Of a stretch of DNA of 64,000 nt, positions 45,369-54,848 are shown in pieces (the stretch's first letter is position 1; every line of letters begins with the position of its first letter). Where the stretch lies: NCBI GenBank assembly GCA_030435675.1, contig CM059623.1, positions 7,652,012-7,716,011 of the forward strand, in the 5' to 3' direction. The translations under genes were made by a program, and so were the position numbers. The notes beneath the pieces are model-generated. The model saw only the letters and a program-made list of their open reading frames with translations. It was not told where the DNA came from and ran no database searches. Source of the DNA: Steinernema hermaphroditum (lineage: Eukaryota > Nematoda > Chromadorea > Rhabditida > Steinernematidae).

Positions 45369-45679
45369 TAAATGTTTGTTACACATGTGTTCAGGCTTCT
45401 CTCCAAATGCCTCTCGATTTCACACTGTCGCACAGCTACTGTCGCATAGCGTATTATAGTTGCAAATACGGGTTTTGCGTCGCGTAGCTACGCGTCGTAA
45501 AAAATTCGTACGTTCGGTCTACTTGCCTACGTCTACGTCGCGTAGCTACGCGACGCACAGACTATAATGGGCCCTTAACTCGGCGGACATATTAGACAGG
45601 TCTCTTGTCAGTTGGGCGTGTGGTCCGAGCCGGCTGAGGCTCGGCTGGGGACTGACCGTGAGCCGACAACTCAAACGAC

Positions 45680-45772
45680 AAAAAATTCGTACGTTCGGTC
45701 TACTTGCGCTGCCTTCCTTCGGCCTGTTTGCTGAAGGAAGGCAGCGCAAGTAGACCGAACGTACGAATTTTT
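45680..45772. repeat. Perfect 40-bp hairpin
   Basis: Arms 45680-45720 and 45733-45772 pair fully (AAAAATTCGTACGTTCGGTC and on to GCCTTCCTTC). The outer 20 bp also occur at about 45498 inside the Harbinger end, so the hairpin is probably derived from that terminus. Confidence 0.85.
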
Positions 45773-45870
45773 TTTTTATTTCGAAAAATCCTTGAGTCCC
45801 GCAACGATATCCTCAGAAATTTTACGGTCGATCCTAACAATTTCGGAAGATAATTTTGAAATAGAGGATA

Positions 45871-46023
45871 CTAGGGAAAATTTCGATCGTTCGCGGGGAG
45901 CGGTAATAAGGGTGCAGACGACGAGAGACAATTGGCATACAACGGCGAAGCAAAGGGCATCCGATTTTCTCTCGTCGTCTGCTGCTGCTGCCGCTCCCCG
46001 CGAACAGTCGGAATTTTCCCTAT
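45871..46023. repeat. Small inverted repeat with about 50-bp arms
   Basis: TAGGGAAAATTTCGATCGTT and its imperfect complement bound a 150-bp segment. Shared inner words are CGCGGGGAGCGG and CAGACGACGAGAGA. MITE-like; flanks are not diagnostic. Confidence 0.7.
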
Positions 46024-46880
46024 TATAAATGGCGGAAACCCGGCTCGGCTTTCTCCCAGGGGTGGGCAATAGGTCGCTCCGATTTGGGGGAGTCGGTTAC
46101 CATGCGGAGCCGACCGTCTGCGCGGAGCGGTGCGATGTAAGCGCAGACGACAAGAGAAATGGCTTCGTTTATCAACGTATGGTCGGTGTAAACGGATTGG
46201 GGTACGCGTCCTGACACGAAATTGGCGCTGTTAGTAAGAATCAGATGTTCGCTCCTAATGGGATTCGCTGGTTTCGTGAGTGATTTGTGCATATCTCGAT
46301 GCTGAGGGCGTATTTTCGAATTTCCAACGTTGAAAATGTAGCAAAAGCTCTGTGTGTTCGAATGCGCACAGATTTGTTTGATTTCGCGCCGTGTGCGCAG
46401 AGAAATTAACTCATCTTCGTAATGAGAGGAGATATTTTCCCGATTCTATGCGTATTTTTGAGCGTCGTGGGCCGTACATCAGCTGTAACACGCTGGAAAA
46501 TAGCTAAGGCAGCGCGAATGAATGTTTGTTTGAAGCGTAGAGGGAGGAAGAGCGGTTGCCGTATGTTAGTCAGGTGCAGTCGCAACCAGATTCAATGACT
46601 CCACAATCTTGACCTTTTAGAGATTTCAGGTGCACTGCGACGCTCTGAAACGCGCGTCAATGATCTGTAAAGTGCAAATGAGAACTTGATGAGAGAAAAT
46701 AATGCTTAGAGAGAAGATCAGAAAGATGGAGGAGGTCCGATATAGCGATTATTTTGACTTGTCACCGCTCGGATACTTGAGATTACACTAAATCACCTCA
46801 TGGTCCTCTTTCCTTCTGATATAACACCCATTGGGTCAAAGTTGTGCAGAAAAAATGCTTCGAGAATGCCATTGCGGAAG

Positions 46881-47759
46881 TATAGTCAGATTCAAAAAAC
46901 TTGTGCCCTTTTCGGCGTTTGGTCCTGGCACGCCATTTTTGCACATTCGCGGCGTGTGGTCGCGTCGTTCATAAGGCAAAATAGTGAATTTGGTGAACCG
47001 ACCGTAGTCTTTGTCGTTTTTCTCCATGGTTTCGTGCGTTTTTTGGAAAACTGCAAGCATAGCCCTCTTCCTTAATCAATTGCGCGTCCAATGAGCGCCG
47101 ATTCACAGAAGGTAGAGTTTTCCTCGCGGAGGAGTAGCATTTTTTCGAACCGGCTACCAACATTTTCCAGCGTTTTCTCCAATTGCTGTGGGTTTTCACG
47201 TTTTAATCGCGCCCTAATCGTTTTGCGCGTCCTCCTTACCCTAATAGCTTTCATTACGACAAGACCAGTAGAAAATAACCACATATCAAGTGGATTACCG
47301 TATCTTCGGTTTTGACGCAAGCTCCGACTCTTCTAATAAAGAGTAGTGTTATGCAACGCTTGTTAACTTGATATGTTGTTTGATTTGAAAGATATTAGGG
47401 TAAGGAGGACACGCAAAACAATTAGGGCGCGATTAAAACGTGAAAGCCCACAGCAATTGGACAAAAAGCTGGAAAATATTGGTAGCCAGTTCGAAAAAAT
47501 GCTACTCCTCCGCGAGGAAAACTCTACCTTCTGTGAATCGGCGCTCATTCGACGCGCAATTGATTAAGGAAGAGGGCTATGCTTGCAGTTTTCCAAAAAA
47601 CGCACGAAACCATGGAGAAAAACGGCAAAGACTACGGTCGGTTCACCAAATTCACTATTTCGCCTTATAAACGACGCGACCACACGCCGCGAATGTGCAA
47701 AAATGGCGTGCCAGGACCAAACGCCGAAAAGGGCACAAGTTTTTTGAATTCGACTATAG
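46881..47759. repeat. Large inverted repeat, about 365-bp arms
   Basis: Left arm 46881-47245 and right arm 47392-47759 are inverted copies, over 90% identical by eye, around a spacer of about 146 bp. The same peptide frame is read outward on both arms (KTHETMEKN.KDYGRFTKF; RVRRTRKTIRARLKRE). On the right it goes on to an acidic tail ending at 47881. A further 25-bp word (ATGGTCGGTGTAAACGGATT..) occurs inverted at about 46180 and 48155, so the paired region may be larger. Confidence 0.88.
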
Positions 47760-47881
47760 ATCGCTGTCTTGAGTATGACAGCGTAGAAGTTCACCTAGAC
47801 GATCAAATCACTGACGGTGCGAATTCGGACGATAGCACCGATGAATCAGAACATGAAGTAGCTTTAGATGATGACGATTAG

Positions 47882-49423
47882 AAACGCAAAAATGGAGCAT
47901 TATTTGTATCTATTCATCACTTTTTCATAAATCGCTTAATTTCTCTGCGACTATTGAATTTGGCAACTCGAGTGACATGTCATTCGATGGAGCATTTAAT
48001 TCTGCACAAATTTGACGTTGGAATTTCCGCGAAACGCTCTAGTTCGCTCGAAAATGACGAAAAAAGACAGGGAGTACGAAATCCCCATTGAAAAAATGCG
48101 AAAAGACGAAAAACTACGGTAGTCTAGCGGTCCCGCCACGAGCACCTTGCGGACCCCAATCCGTTTACACCGACCATATCCGATGACGGAGTACAGGTTC
48201 AGGGCACTTGCGCCGCAGGGAAATCGTGGTGGGTCCACTTACTTGTAGTCCCATCTCAGCCGCGTTTGTTAAATTTTTATAATGACGATCGGGTTTTTTT
48301 TCTTCAGCATCTTGTAGAGGAGGAAAATTCACTATGAGCTGACTATGTGTCTTAAATACGAAGCTGAGTTGAAAAAGCTGATTTTGAGATTCAAATGTCC
48401 AATGTTTGGACCTCATTTTAGGGCACTTCCCATACACTGGGGGGTGTATAACCCCATATATTCTTGTACTCCTTGGTGTGCTCTACAAGAATATATTCAC
48501 CGTTTGTTTTGTTCTTTGGTGCGGTTTTATGGAACTATTTAGTCTGGAACACTGTAAAACAACGTACGACTGGCTAGTAAAACAACTAGCCAGTCGTATT
48601 CAGCATACACTCATCTACGACAATATGCATAAAGCTCTGAAGTCACACCGTCGTCGGGGTGTAAAAGTACTCTTATAATAAGATCATAAATTTCCGTCAA
48701 AAGTACCATAATCTTTTGGCTTAGTTTTAGGTCCTTTTTTGTGCACGGGGGGGATGACCCTACCCAGTCTTGTTCGCCATGGAGTCCTCTACAAGACTGT
48801 ATGCACCGTTTGGTGTGCCCCTTGGCCCGAAATTGAGTAAAAGTCGAAAAGTGTTAAAAAGTCGATTTTACAATTTCGACCTGTTCCGAGGGTAGTGACT
48901 CTACGTAGATCCCACGTGACCCCACTTACACTGTTCAGAATTGTCTCCTCTACAATATGCTACATAACTTTCGGCAGTTTCAGCAAGCCATAAGGTGTAA
49001 AAGTGGTCAAAACCACGACCAATTGCCCCCAAGTGCTCCCGCAACGATATCCCTGACTGATCATGCCGTCGCTCCAAGAGCGACCTTTGCTCACCCCTGC
49101 TTTCTCCGAAGCTTCTCCGAGGAGTCCACAATTCATAAAGGTCGTCAACTCCGACACAATGTGGCGTCCAGAGGCTCCTCCTCGTGTGGAGTCCCGAAAT
49201 CGCCCCAGATGGCACATGACCGATCTTCGTCCGATCGCTTTCGTCGACTTCGGAACCTGTTCCCCTGATGACAACATCTCCATTAGGACGCACTTTAAAC
49301 ATCTTGTCTTATTTTTACTCTTCGCCATCTCTGGTCTCGTGGTAGGCCTGTTCCCGCTTGTTTTCGCCCAACTTCCCGATCCCCAGAAGGCGCCTTCCAT
49401 TGTGGTCGCCCGCCGATCGCAGC
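47882..49423. other. Repeat-derived intergenic DNA
   Basis: Contains three diverged units around 48460, 48760 and 48900 of the form ACCC..TCTTGT..CTACAAGA.TATATTCACCG. At 48565-48598 there is a perfect 14-bp hairpin (TACGACTGGCTAGT). No gene is supported; open frames overlap on both strands. Confidence 0.45.
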
Positions 49424-49681
49424 ATGCCCCGTTCCGCGCTCTTCTGTCTCCTTCTCCTCGGCGCCGCGATCCTTGTCGCGACGGCGAGGCCCGCCGAGAT
49501 CGCCGTAGAGGGCGTCGACGACCTCCTCGCGCTGGCCGGCTCCAGTAAAGCGCGCTCCGACTTCACCGACAAACGCTTCGGCAGGTGGGTGCTCCTCCAG
49601 CTGTGTGGCCTAAAGACTCTATTCAGCGGAAGCGGAAAAAGAGTGTCTCTCAACGATCTCGCCACTGGAAGAATGATCTGA
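49424..49681 (+). CDS. Candidate secreted peptide precursor
   Basis: Two exons (49424-49584, 49627-49681) join in phase to 71 residues. Signal peptide MPRSALFCLLLLGAAILVAT is followed by a short pro-region (EIAVEGVDDLLALAG). Two dibasic KR sites bracket FGSGSG (its last Gly could be used for amidation) and leave a terminal VSLNDLATGRMI. Reading past the donor instead gives DKRFGRW. Size, signal peptide and KR sites are those of a neuropeptide-like precursor, but no known family is recognised. The intron has a GTGGGT donor as seen in other genes here. Confidence 0.45.
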   Translation: MPRSALFCLLLLGAAILVATARPAEIAVEGVDDLLALAGSSKARSDFTDKRFGRWVLLQLCGLKTLFSGSGKRVSLNDLATGRMI

Positions 49682-49910
49682 CCCTTTGCTCTCTTCGAAA
49701 GTCACCACGCGATGCACATAGTACCCAAATAAAGCCTTTCGATCCCCTTTTGGCCTCGAGACAAGGCATCCCATACCGTAGCTTCAGTACGAGGGGCACC
49801 GGGTGCCCGGGCTCCTGGTGGAGGACGGGCCATTGGAAGGTGCGGGGGGAACAAGGCTGTGTCGACACAGATCTAGTGTCAAAGCTTTATATGGCTGCAC
49901 CTTTGCCGCA

Positions 49911-51927
49911 TCAGAGACATTTCGCCAGACCGTTAGTCGCCCGGACGATGAAAGAGCAGTGGGAGGAGAGTCTCGTAAACACGCCTAAAGGGGTGGCTCC
50001 CGACACGGACCGTCGACTCACTTGGAAAGAGGTCCTGGCGGTACATGTTGGCGACTACGGAGGTCCCGAAGGAGGTGAGTCCCACCTGGAAGGTTTCGCC
50101 GCCACGGACGATGTGCAAGGGTCCGCCGCTGTCGCCCTAAACGCCCCGTGGAGAGGGTCCCCGGAGGTGTGCAGACCCTACCCGTGCCCTTTCCAGGGGC
50201 TACTGCGCAGATCTGACTGTTGGAGAGGAATGCGACGCCTCGCAAGCAGGGCTGTGCGAGTTTCGAGTTTTGGACGAAACTCAACTCGAAACTAGCCTTG
50301 GTCCTATGATTTTGTGCCACCCAGGGTGATATTAACCGCTACGAGAATCAGGGCATTCGTCGTGGGACCAAAATTGAAAATCACAGCAGATCGTCTAGCA
50401 AAAGATTTCTGCTGATGGAATTGAAGGATTATGCGGTCTGCGTTAAAGTCGCATATGGCCTGGGTCTAAAGAGGTGTGTTGTATCCTCGGGCTGGATACG
50501 AGGGGTAATCGGCGGACGGGACGCGCTTGTGCGGAACGAGGAACACACGTTGCAACAAAACAACTTTATCCGTGCCAGAAAACCAACAACAACAACGGCG
50601 CGCTTACTCACTACTAGCATCAGCTGTTCAGCAGACTCTGCTGGATAGAATAAGCCCCGGCTCCTCTGCTAGCATGCTTTCTTCATTGAGTTATTAGAAG
50701 AACCATTAGTTTGTAATTGAGAGTTGAACAGTTAGCTTCAGATTCATATGTTGGAAAGCTATTAGAACAGAGGATGGTTCATATACAACGTCGTGACGGG
50801 CAGATAAGCCATTATATTCTTAAAAATCCACAGCTCACGATTCAAAGTGCCTTTGTACACCATTGATTCCTAATAACTCAATGAAGAAAGCTTGCTGGCA
50901 GTCGAGCCAGGGCTCAATCGAACGAAAAATATGCAAAAAAACACTGATTTTCATTACAAAAATACAAGTTTCGAGTTTCGAGTTTTTGAAAAAAGTTTCG
51001 AGTTTCGACTTCCGAGTTTCGCACAGCCCTGCTCGCGAGTTCCGGTAGACGCTCCTGTAAGGGGCATATGGCATATGAGTGCGCTCGTGGTGGAACTCGC
51101 CTGCACCGCTCGTGGTCGATTAGGTCGACTGTGGCGGAGAGGAGGAATCGGCTGACTACTGTCTCCTGCAGGCTGAACACATTGGGGCGGTCTGAGACGC
51201 CGGTTAAGTCGGGGCGAGAAGCAAACTCACGTCTGAAAGTGCCGAAGCCGGTGAGGATGCCCTCTTTCCACGGTAGCTTCCGGTCGTCCCTGAGAAAGCG
51301 GACGGGCGCCACTTCGTCGTTGTAGGACACCTCAGGGGAGAACTAAACTCTTCGAAGTGTTTGAAGATGGCGAGAGCAGAGAGCTTGGGCAGGGGTGGTT
51401 ACCGTATACCTCCAGGACGGCTATGTCGTTCTGGTGGGTGTCGTTGTAGCGACTGTAGTTGGTGTGTAGTACGGTAGCGTGTACTTCCCGCCACTTGGTG
51501 TTAGGGGAGACACTCTCGACGTCGACGGAGCCGACCATAATGAACGAGGGCGACACCATGTCGATGGCGCGGTGGGCGGCGGTTAGAACGTGACGCGGCG
51601 AGAGCAGAGAACCTCCGCAGATGGCGGTGAGCAAAGGGGCTACAGGAGAGGGCAGATATGGGCTGAATCGCCAGTCGACTGATGAGTCGATTGGCGATTG
51701 GAATCCATTTCTCACAGAGGGTACTGTAGGACTGTCTCGTGCGATTACAATAGGGGGTTCTGTAGAGAACGCAGACCTGCCAGGGGAAGGCGCCAGACAT
51801 TGCCTGAGTGCCGCCGGCAGACGGAGCATTCTCGTAGGGCAACGCGTCCTGATGCGCTTTTAAGTGAGCTCGTCCCGAGAAAAACAACGTTGTTTGCCGA
51901 TTTTCCCAAGACAAAGAGAAGAGTCAT
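49911..51927 (-). pseudogene. Serine protease B, broken by a hAT element
   Basis: Related to serine protease A. Exons read GGTQAMSGAFPWQ, then ICGGSLLSPRHVLTAAH (His), QNDIAVLEV (Asp), VSYNDEVAPVRFLRDDRKLP, LLSATVDLIDHERC, FLSNSQICAVAPGKG, GDSGGPLHIVRGG (Ser) and FPSVFTRLSSHCSFI, stopping at 49911. The triad is complete. The 785-bp element at 50247-51031 lies inside the exon just before FLSNSQIC and brings stops. The Cys after the active His is Arg. The first exon is uncertain: MTLLFVLGKS near 51927 could be a signal start. Unless the insertion is spliced out, no full protein can form. Confidence 0.7.
50247..51031. mobile_element. Short hAT-type element in a protease exon, 785 bp
   Basis: Ends CAGGGCTGTGCGAGTTTCGA and TTTCGCACAGCCCTG are inverted. 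Flanks CTCGCAAG (50239-50246) and CTCGCGAG (51032-51039) are an 8-bp duplication with one difference. Inner ends repeat CGAGTTTCGAGTTT. The middle (about 50630-50935) is a copy of the family seen at 42229-42867, i.e. nested. Confidence 0.85.
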
Positions 51928-51939
51928 CAGTGGATGACA

Positions 51940-52137
51940 GACGCACACCTAAACGATACCAATATTTGGAAGCGTACAGGACTGATTCACGTATTGGCCA
52001 CCCTATCAGCTGGTCGAGTGAACAGCATTGAATTGCGGGAGATTAGGACCCCCAAATGAGTAGTCCATTATACACTTGGATTTACTTACAAAGAAGGTAC
52101 TATAGCACATTCTCACAAACGAGTCCGGAAAAAATAT
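51940..52137. other. Spacer upstream of protease B and downstream of the DEP gene
   Basis: Promoter side of the broken protease and 3' side of the DEP-domain gene. No gene or clear signal seen. Confidence 0.3.
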
Positions 52138-52873
52138 CTACAAATCTTCGCCGCCTATTGCTACGCTTCCTGGGATCTGCAATTGAATCTAAAAGCGCTG
52201 AAGTTACAACAAACAACGTACGACAACAAACCGCGTGTACAGATCCTTCGGAATCTTCAGGGACGAGTCGGTATCACGGATGTCACGGAGTATGGATAAG
52301 TTGCCATGGGACATCGACAGTCTTCTGGTTGCGTCTAGCTTGGCTGGCGAAGAGGGGATAACCATCGGCGGTAGGGGGTCAATCTTTAGAGCCAGATTCC
52401 TGAACAGTGAGGAAAGTCAATCAATTTTCCAGGGAAACATACACAATTGGCTGCTCAGCGTGTTTCGGCTTGTTATCATTGAATGACGAAACTCGGCGGA
52501 GTGGGGGTCGTGCTGATCTTGCAATTTCCTCAGCGGTTGGCGACAGTTCATACAGTTCAGCAGAGTCTTTGAAACCAATTAAATGACATCCTCGACAATG
52601 GCGAATGATGTCGTTCTCGAAGAACTTCTCCATCAACAGAACGCATTTTACTCTACAATCAAGAAGTAGAAAGAATAAGGGCGCCACAAACCTGGTAACT
52701 TCGCGATTTTCTTCCAGCAAGTTAGGAAGGACTTCAAGAAGAAAGTCCACTGCTTCCCTACCAGTGAATGTGTCGTCGTAGAAACGGATGTGTTTTCGAT
52801 GGCGCTTCTGGATCGTTGCGGAGAAGGAGGACAAGTCCTTCATTAACGACGCTAAGAAGATCTCCACACATGT
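52138..52873 (-). CDS. DEP-domain protein (LET-99 / DEPDC1-like), 5' incomplete
   Basis: Exons 52692-52873, 52443-52652, 52225-52399 and a short last exon to 52138 join in phase. The DEP domain is clear: RHRKHIRFYDDTFTGREAVD, then EVTR joined to VKCVLLMEKFFENDIIRHC and DSAELYELSP. LET-99/DEPDC1 proteins act in spindle positioning; the RhoGAP-like part of vertebrate DEPDC1 is absent. Upstream of the splice acceptor at 52874 there is only repeat-like DNA and no first exon, so the gene is either 5'-truncated or its start is far away. If translation starts at the internal Met in LMKDL, the DEP core is still complete. Confidence 0.6.
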
Positions 52874-52959
52874 CTGTGTGAACTACTTCATTCAAGGTAC
52901 AGCATGACTGGTAATTGTAGATAAACCCGGCTGCGCGTGAATTCGCGCCCTCCAGGTAC

Positions 52960-53220
52960 TAAAAGCCAATTAGCCTATAGCCCTGCGGGCGGCAAGATTG
53001 GCGCTCATGGATAGGGCTGAAGTTGGGGCCTAAAATTGTAGCCCTGCGGGCGGCAAGACACCATAGCCCTGCGGGCGTAGCATCGCCAGAGACATAGTAG
53101 AAGTAGAGCGCTACCACCTCAACTGTCTGTGTAGTTCATTGCGAACGTTCTCCGTTTGTAAGCGAGCGGTGTCGGGTTCGGTTCCCCTCGGGGTCCTTAT
53201 TCTGTGTGGGTGTTTTCTCC
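52960..53220 (+). repeat. TAGCCCTGCGGGC repeats and a tRNA-derived (SINE-like) sequence
   Basis: TAGCCCTGCGGGCGGCAAGA or its start occurs three times (52979, 53040, 53065). 53138-53205 has a Pol III A-box-like TAGTTCATTGCGAACG, a TTTGTAAGC loop as in tRNA-Thr and a B-box-like GGTTCGGTTCC. The acceptor halves do not pair, so it is a SINE or pseudogene. Confidence 0.35.
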
Positions 53221-53699
53221 GTGCTCACGGAAAAACACGTGCCTGACGATCTGATTGTGGTTTTATGAGTGTTAGTTATTGATTGTTGTTGAAACTCGTT
53301 GCTGATTGTTAATCGTTTTTGTTTTGTTAAGCCAATCGTGTTATTAGATAGTACCCCATAAAATTGTTGTTTGCGATTTTTCAACGACTGTGCACGCAAT
53401 GAAAAAAGCGCACCCCAGTTGACGGGTTTTTTGAAGCTGATATATAATTGCCGCAAAAAACTCTGTTGGTAATGACCGAACTTCCGAAAGATCCGATCCC
53501 TTTCTCTCTATTCACAGTTGTGTTTGTGCGACCGAACGTCGATTTGTCAATCAACGATTTGTCAATAGTATTCTCTCCGGCTCCCTGATGTCCGAAACAC
53601 CTCTTCGCCTTCGACTCCGCGGAATTCGGTTTTTGCACTTCTTCCGGCGGCAAAACACGTGCCTCGCGGAACGACTACAAACGAGGCCCTCGGGGGGTG

Positions 53700-53912
53700 T
53701 CCGGTTGTGCTTGCACGGCGCGCTTCAGCATGGTCCCGGGGGAGAAGGGCCGTGTGTCGTTACCCTTCGTCTATACACGAAACTCTTTCGGTTCCCGATC
53801 ATCTCCACGCAGTGGGACATCAACCAGCGCCGAATCTGTCGTGCAAACACGCAGCTCGGCTTTGTCTGCGTGAACCCTTATCACTACAACCTGCGGGGAC
53901 TCAAGCCTGGTA
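53700..53912 (+). pseudogene. SMAD MH1-domain fragment
   Basis: One frame contains LYTKLFRFPIISTQWDIN, then RRIC..LGFVCVNPYHYNLR. The spacing Cys ... VCVNPYHY matches the last three zinc ligands (Cys, Cys, His) of an MH1 DNA-binding domain. The upstream half of the domain is hard to follow and may be in another frame, and no MH2 part follows; the sequence runs into repeats at 54 kb. It could be an exon of a decayed TGF-beta-pathway SMAD. Confidence 0.45.
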
Positions 53913-54295
53913 TCGCCTCTCGGGTCGCTGGTCCTAAAAACTGATTACAGCCATTCCTGCGATCGTCGTCAAGAAGGGGCAGTTCGCAGAACGATCTCTG
54001 CAGAATTTGCGGGTGATTCTGTTTCACTAAAAGGATGAATTGAACCAACAAAAGCAAAAAGTCAACGTTTACCAGTTGGGTGGCTTGAATCCGTGGGTTA
54101 TTCTCGGCCTCTTCGTTGCACACACTGAGAGCTCTAAGTGCGGGCGATGGAACGCGCCTCGGACCGACAGGGGTCCTTTCGCTCCGCTTCATCATTTTCT
54201 GAAACAGCGGACTTGGCGCGAACAAGTTGGTTACGCGCATCATGGCGACGGCTTCAGTTGGCGGCGGCGAAATTCGGGAGCGGAAGGTGAAGCAG

Positions 54296-54610
54296 ATTTG
54301 CCTTCTGCTCGTTCGCGGGTTCCAAATCGCGTCGAGATCTGAGTTGGAGATTGAGGAGATCTGAGATTGAGTCTCACTCTTGTCGCGGTGGCGAGCGGTC
54401 GCTCTGTGCCGCAAACGCCCCGAGAAGAAGAAGTTCTACTGCCATTTCCGAAGTTTTGCCGTCTCCCACATGCCCCATGATGCGCGCCGTCTCCGACCGG
54501 TTCGCCATAAGCGGCACGCCAGGGATGAAGCCGGCTACAACGAGACATCCTCTGTTTGTCTATTATTCGGTGTCGTGCAAGGCGTAAGCCTTTGATTCAC
54601 GAAATAAACT
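54296..54610 (+). repeat. Dispersed repeat family, copy 2
   Basis: Shares GCGGTGGCGAGCGGTCG and the terminal GGCGTAA.CCTTTGATTCA with 33950-34450 and, inverted, with 43090-43230. The shared frame reads GMKPAT-HPLFVYYSV. Confidence 0.65.
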
Positions 54611-54848
54611 CGTAAACTCGTCGAGATCCCGAACGTTTCGCCCGAGGGAACTTTGCAAACCGACGAGCGAGTGGTCAAGACTACATAGAGTTTTCGGTTA
54701 CTGTGGTGCTGTGTTGGCTAAGATCTGACGGCACGCATTCAGTCGTTTTCGGTTATAATGTTCAAATTATACGAGATAATATTGAAGGATAATTAATATT
54801 ATAATGGATTGCGAAGTATGTTTACGATTGCATCGTTTAACGCCTGAC

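Larger units (their letters stand above)
42913..45575 (+). mobile_element. PIF/Harbinger element, internally deleted
   Basis: 2663 bp. Ends AGGGCCTATTATAGTCTG and, inverted, AGGGCCCATTATAGTCTG are flanked by TAA on both sides (42910-42912, 45576-45578), the 3-bp target duplication of this superfamily. It carries the two usual genes, a DNA-binding MADF-type protein and a transposase, both damaged. The left subterminal part repeats CTATTATAGTCTGCGCGAC three times and holds a piece of the dispersed repeat family. Confidence 0.88.

Noticed and set aside
49857..49870. Perfect palindrome CTGTGTCGACACAG
   Set aside because: Only 14 bp, single occurrence near the end of protease B; nothing ties it to a function.
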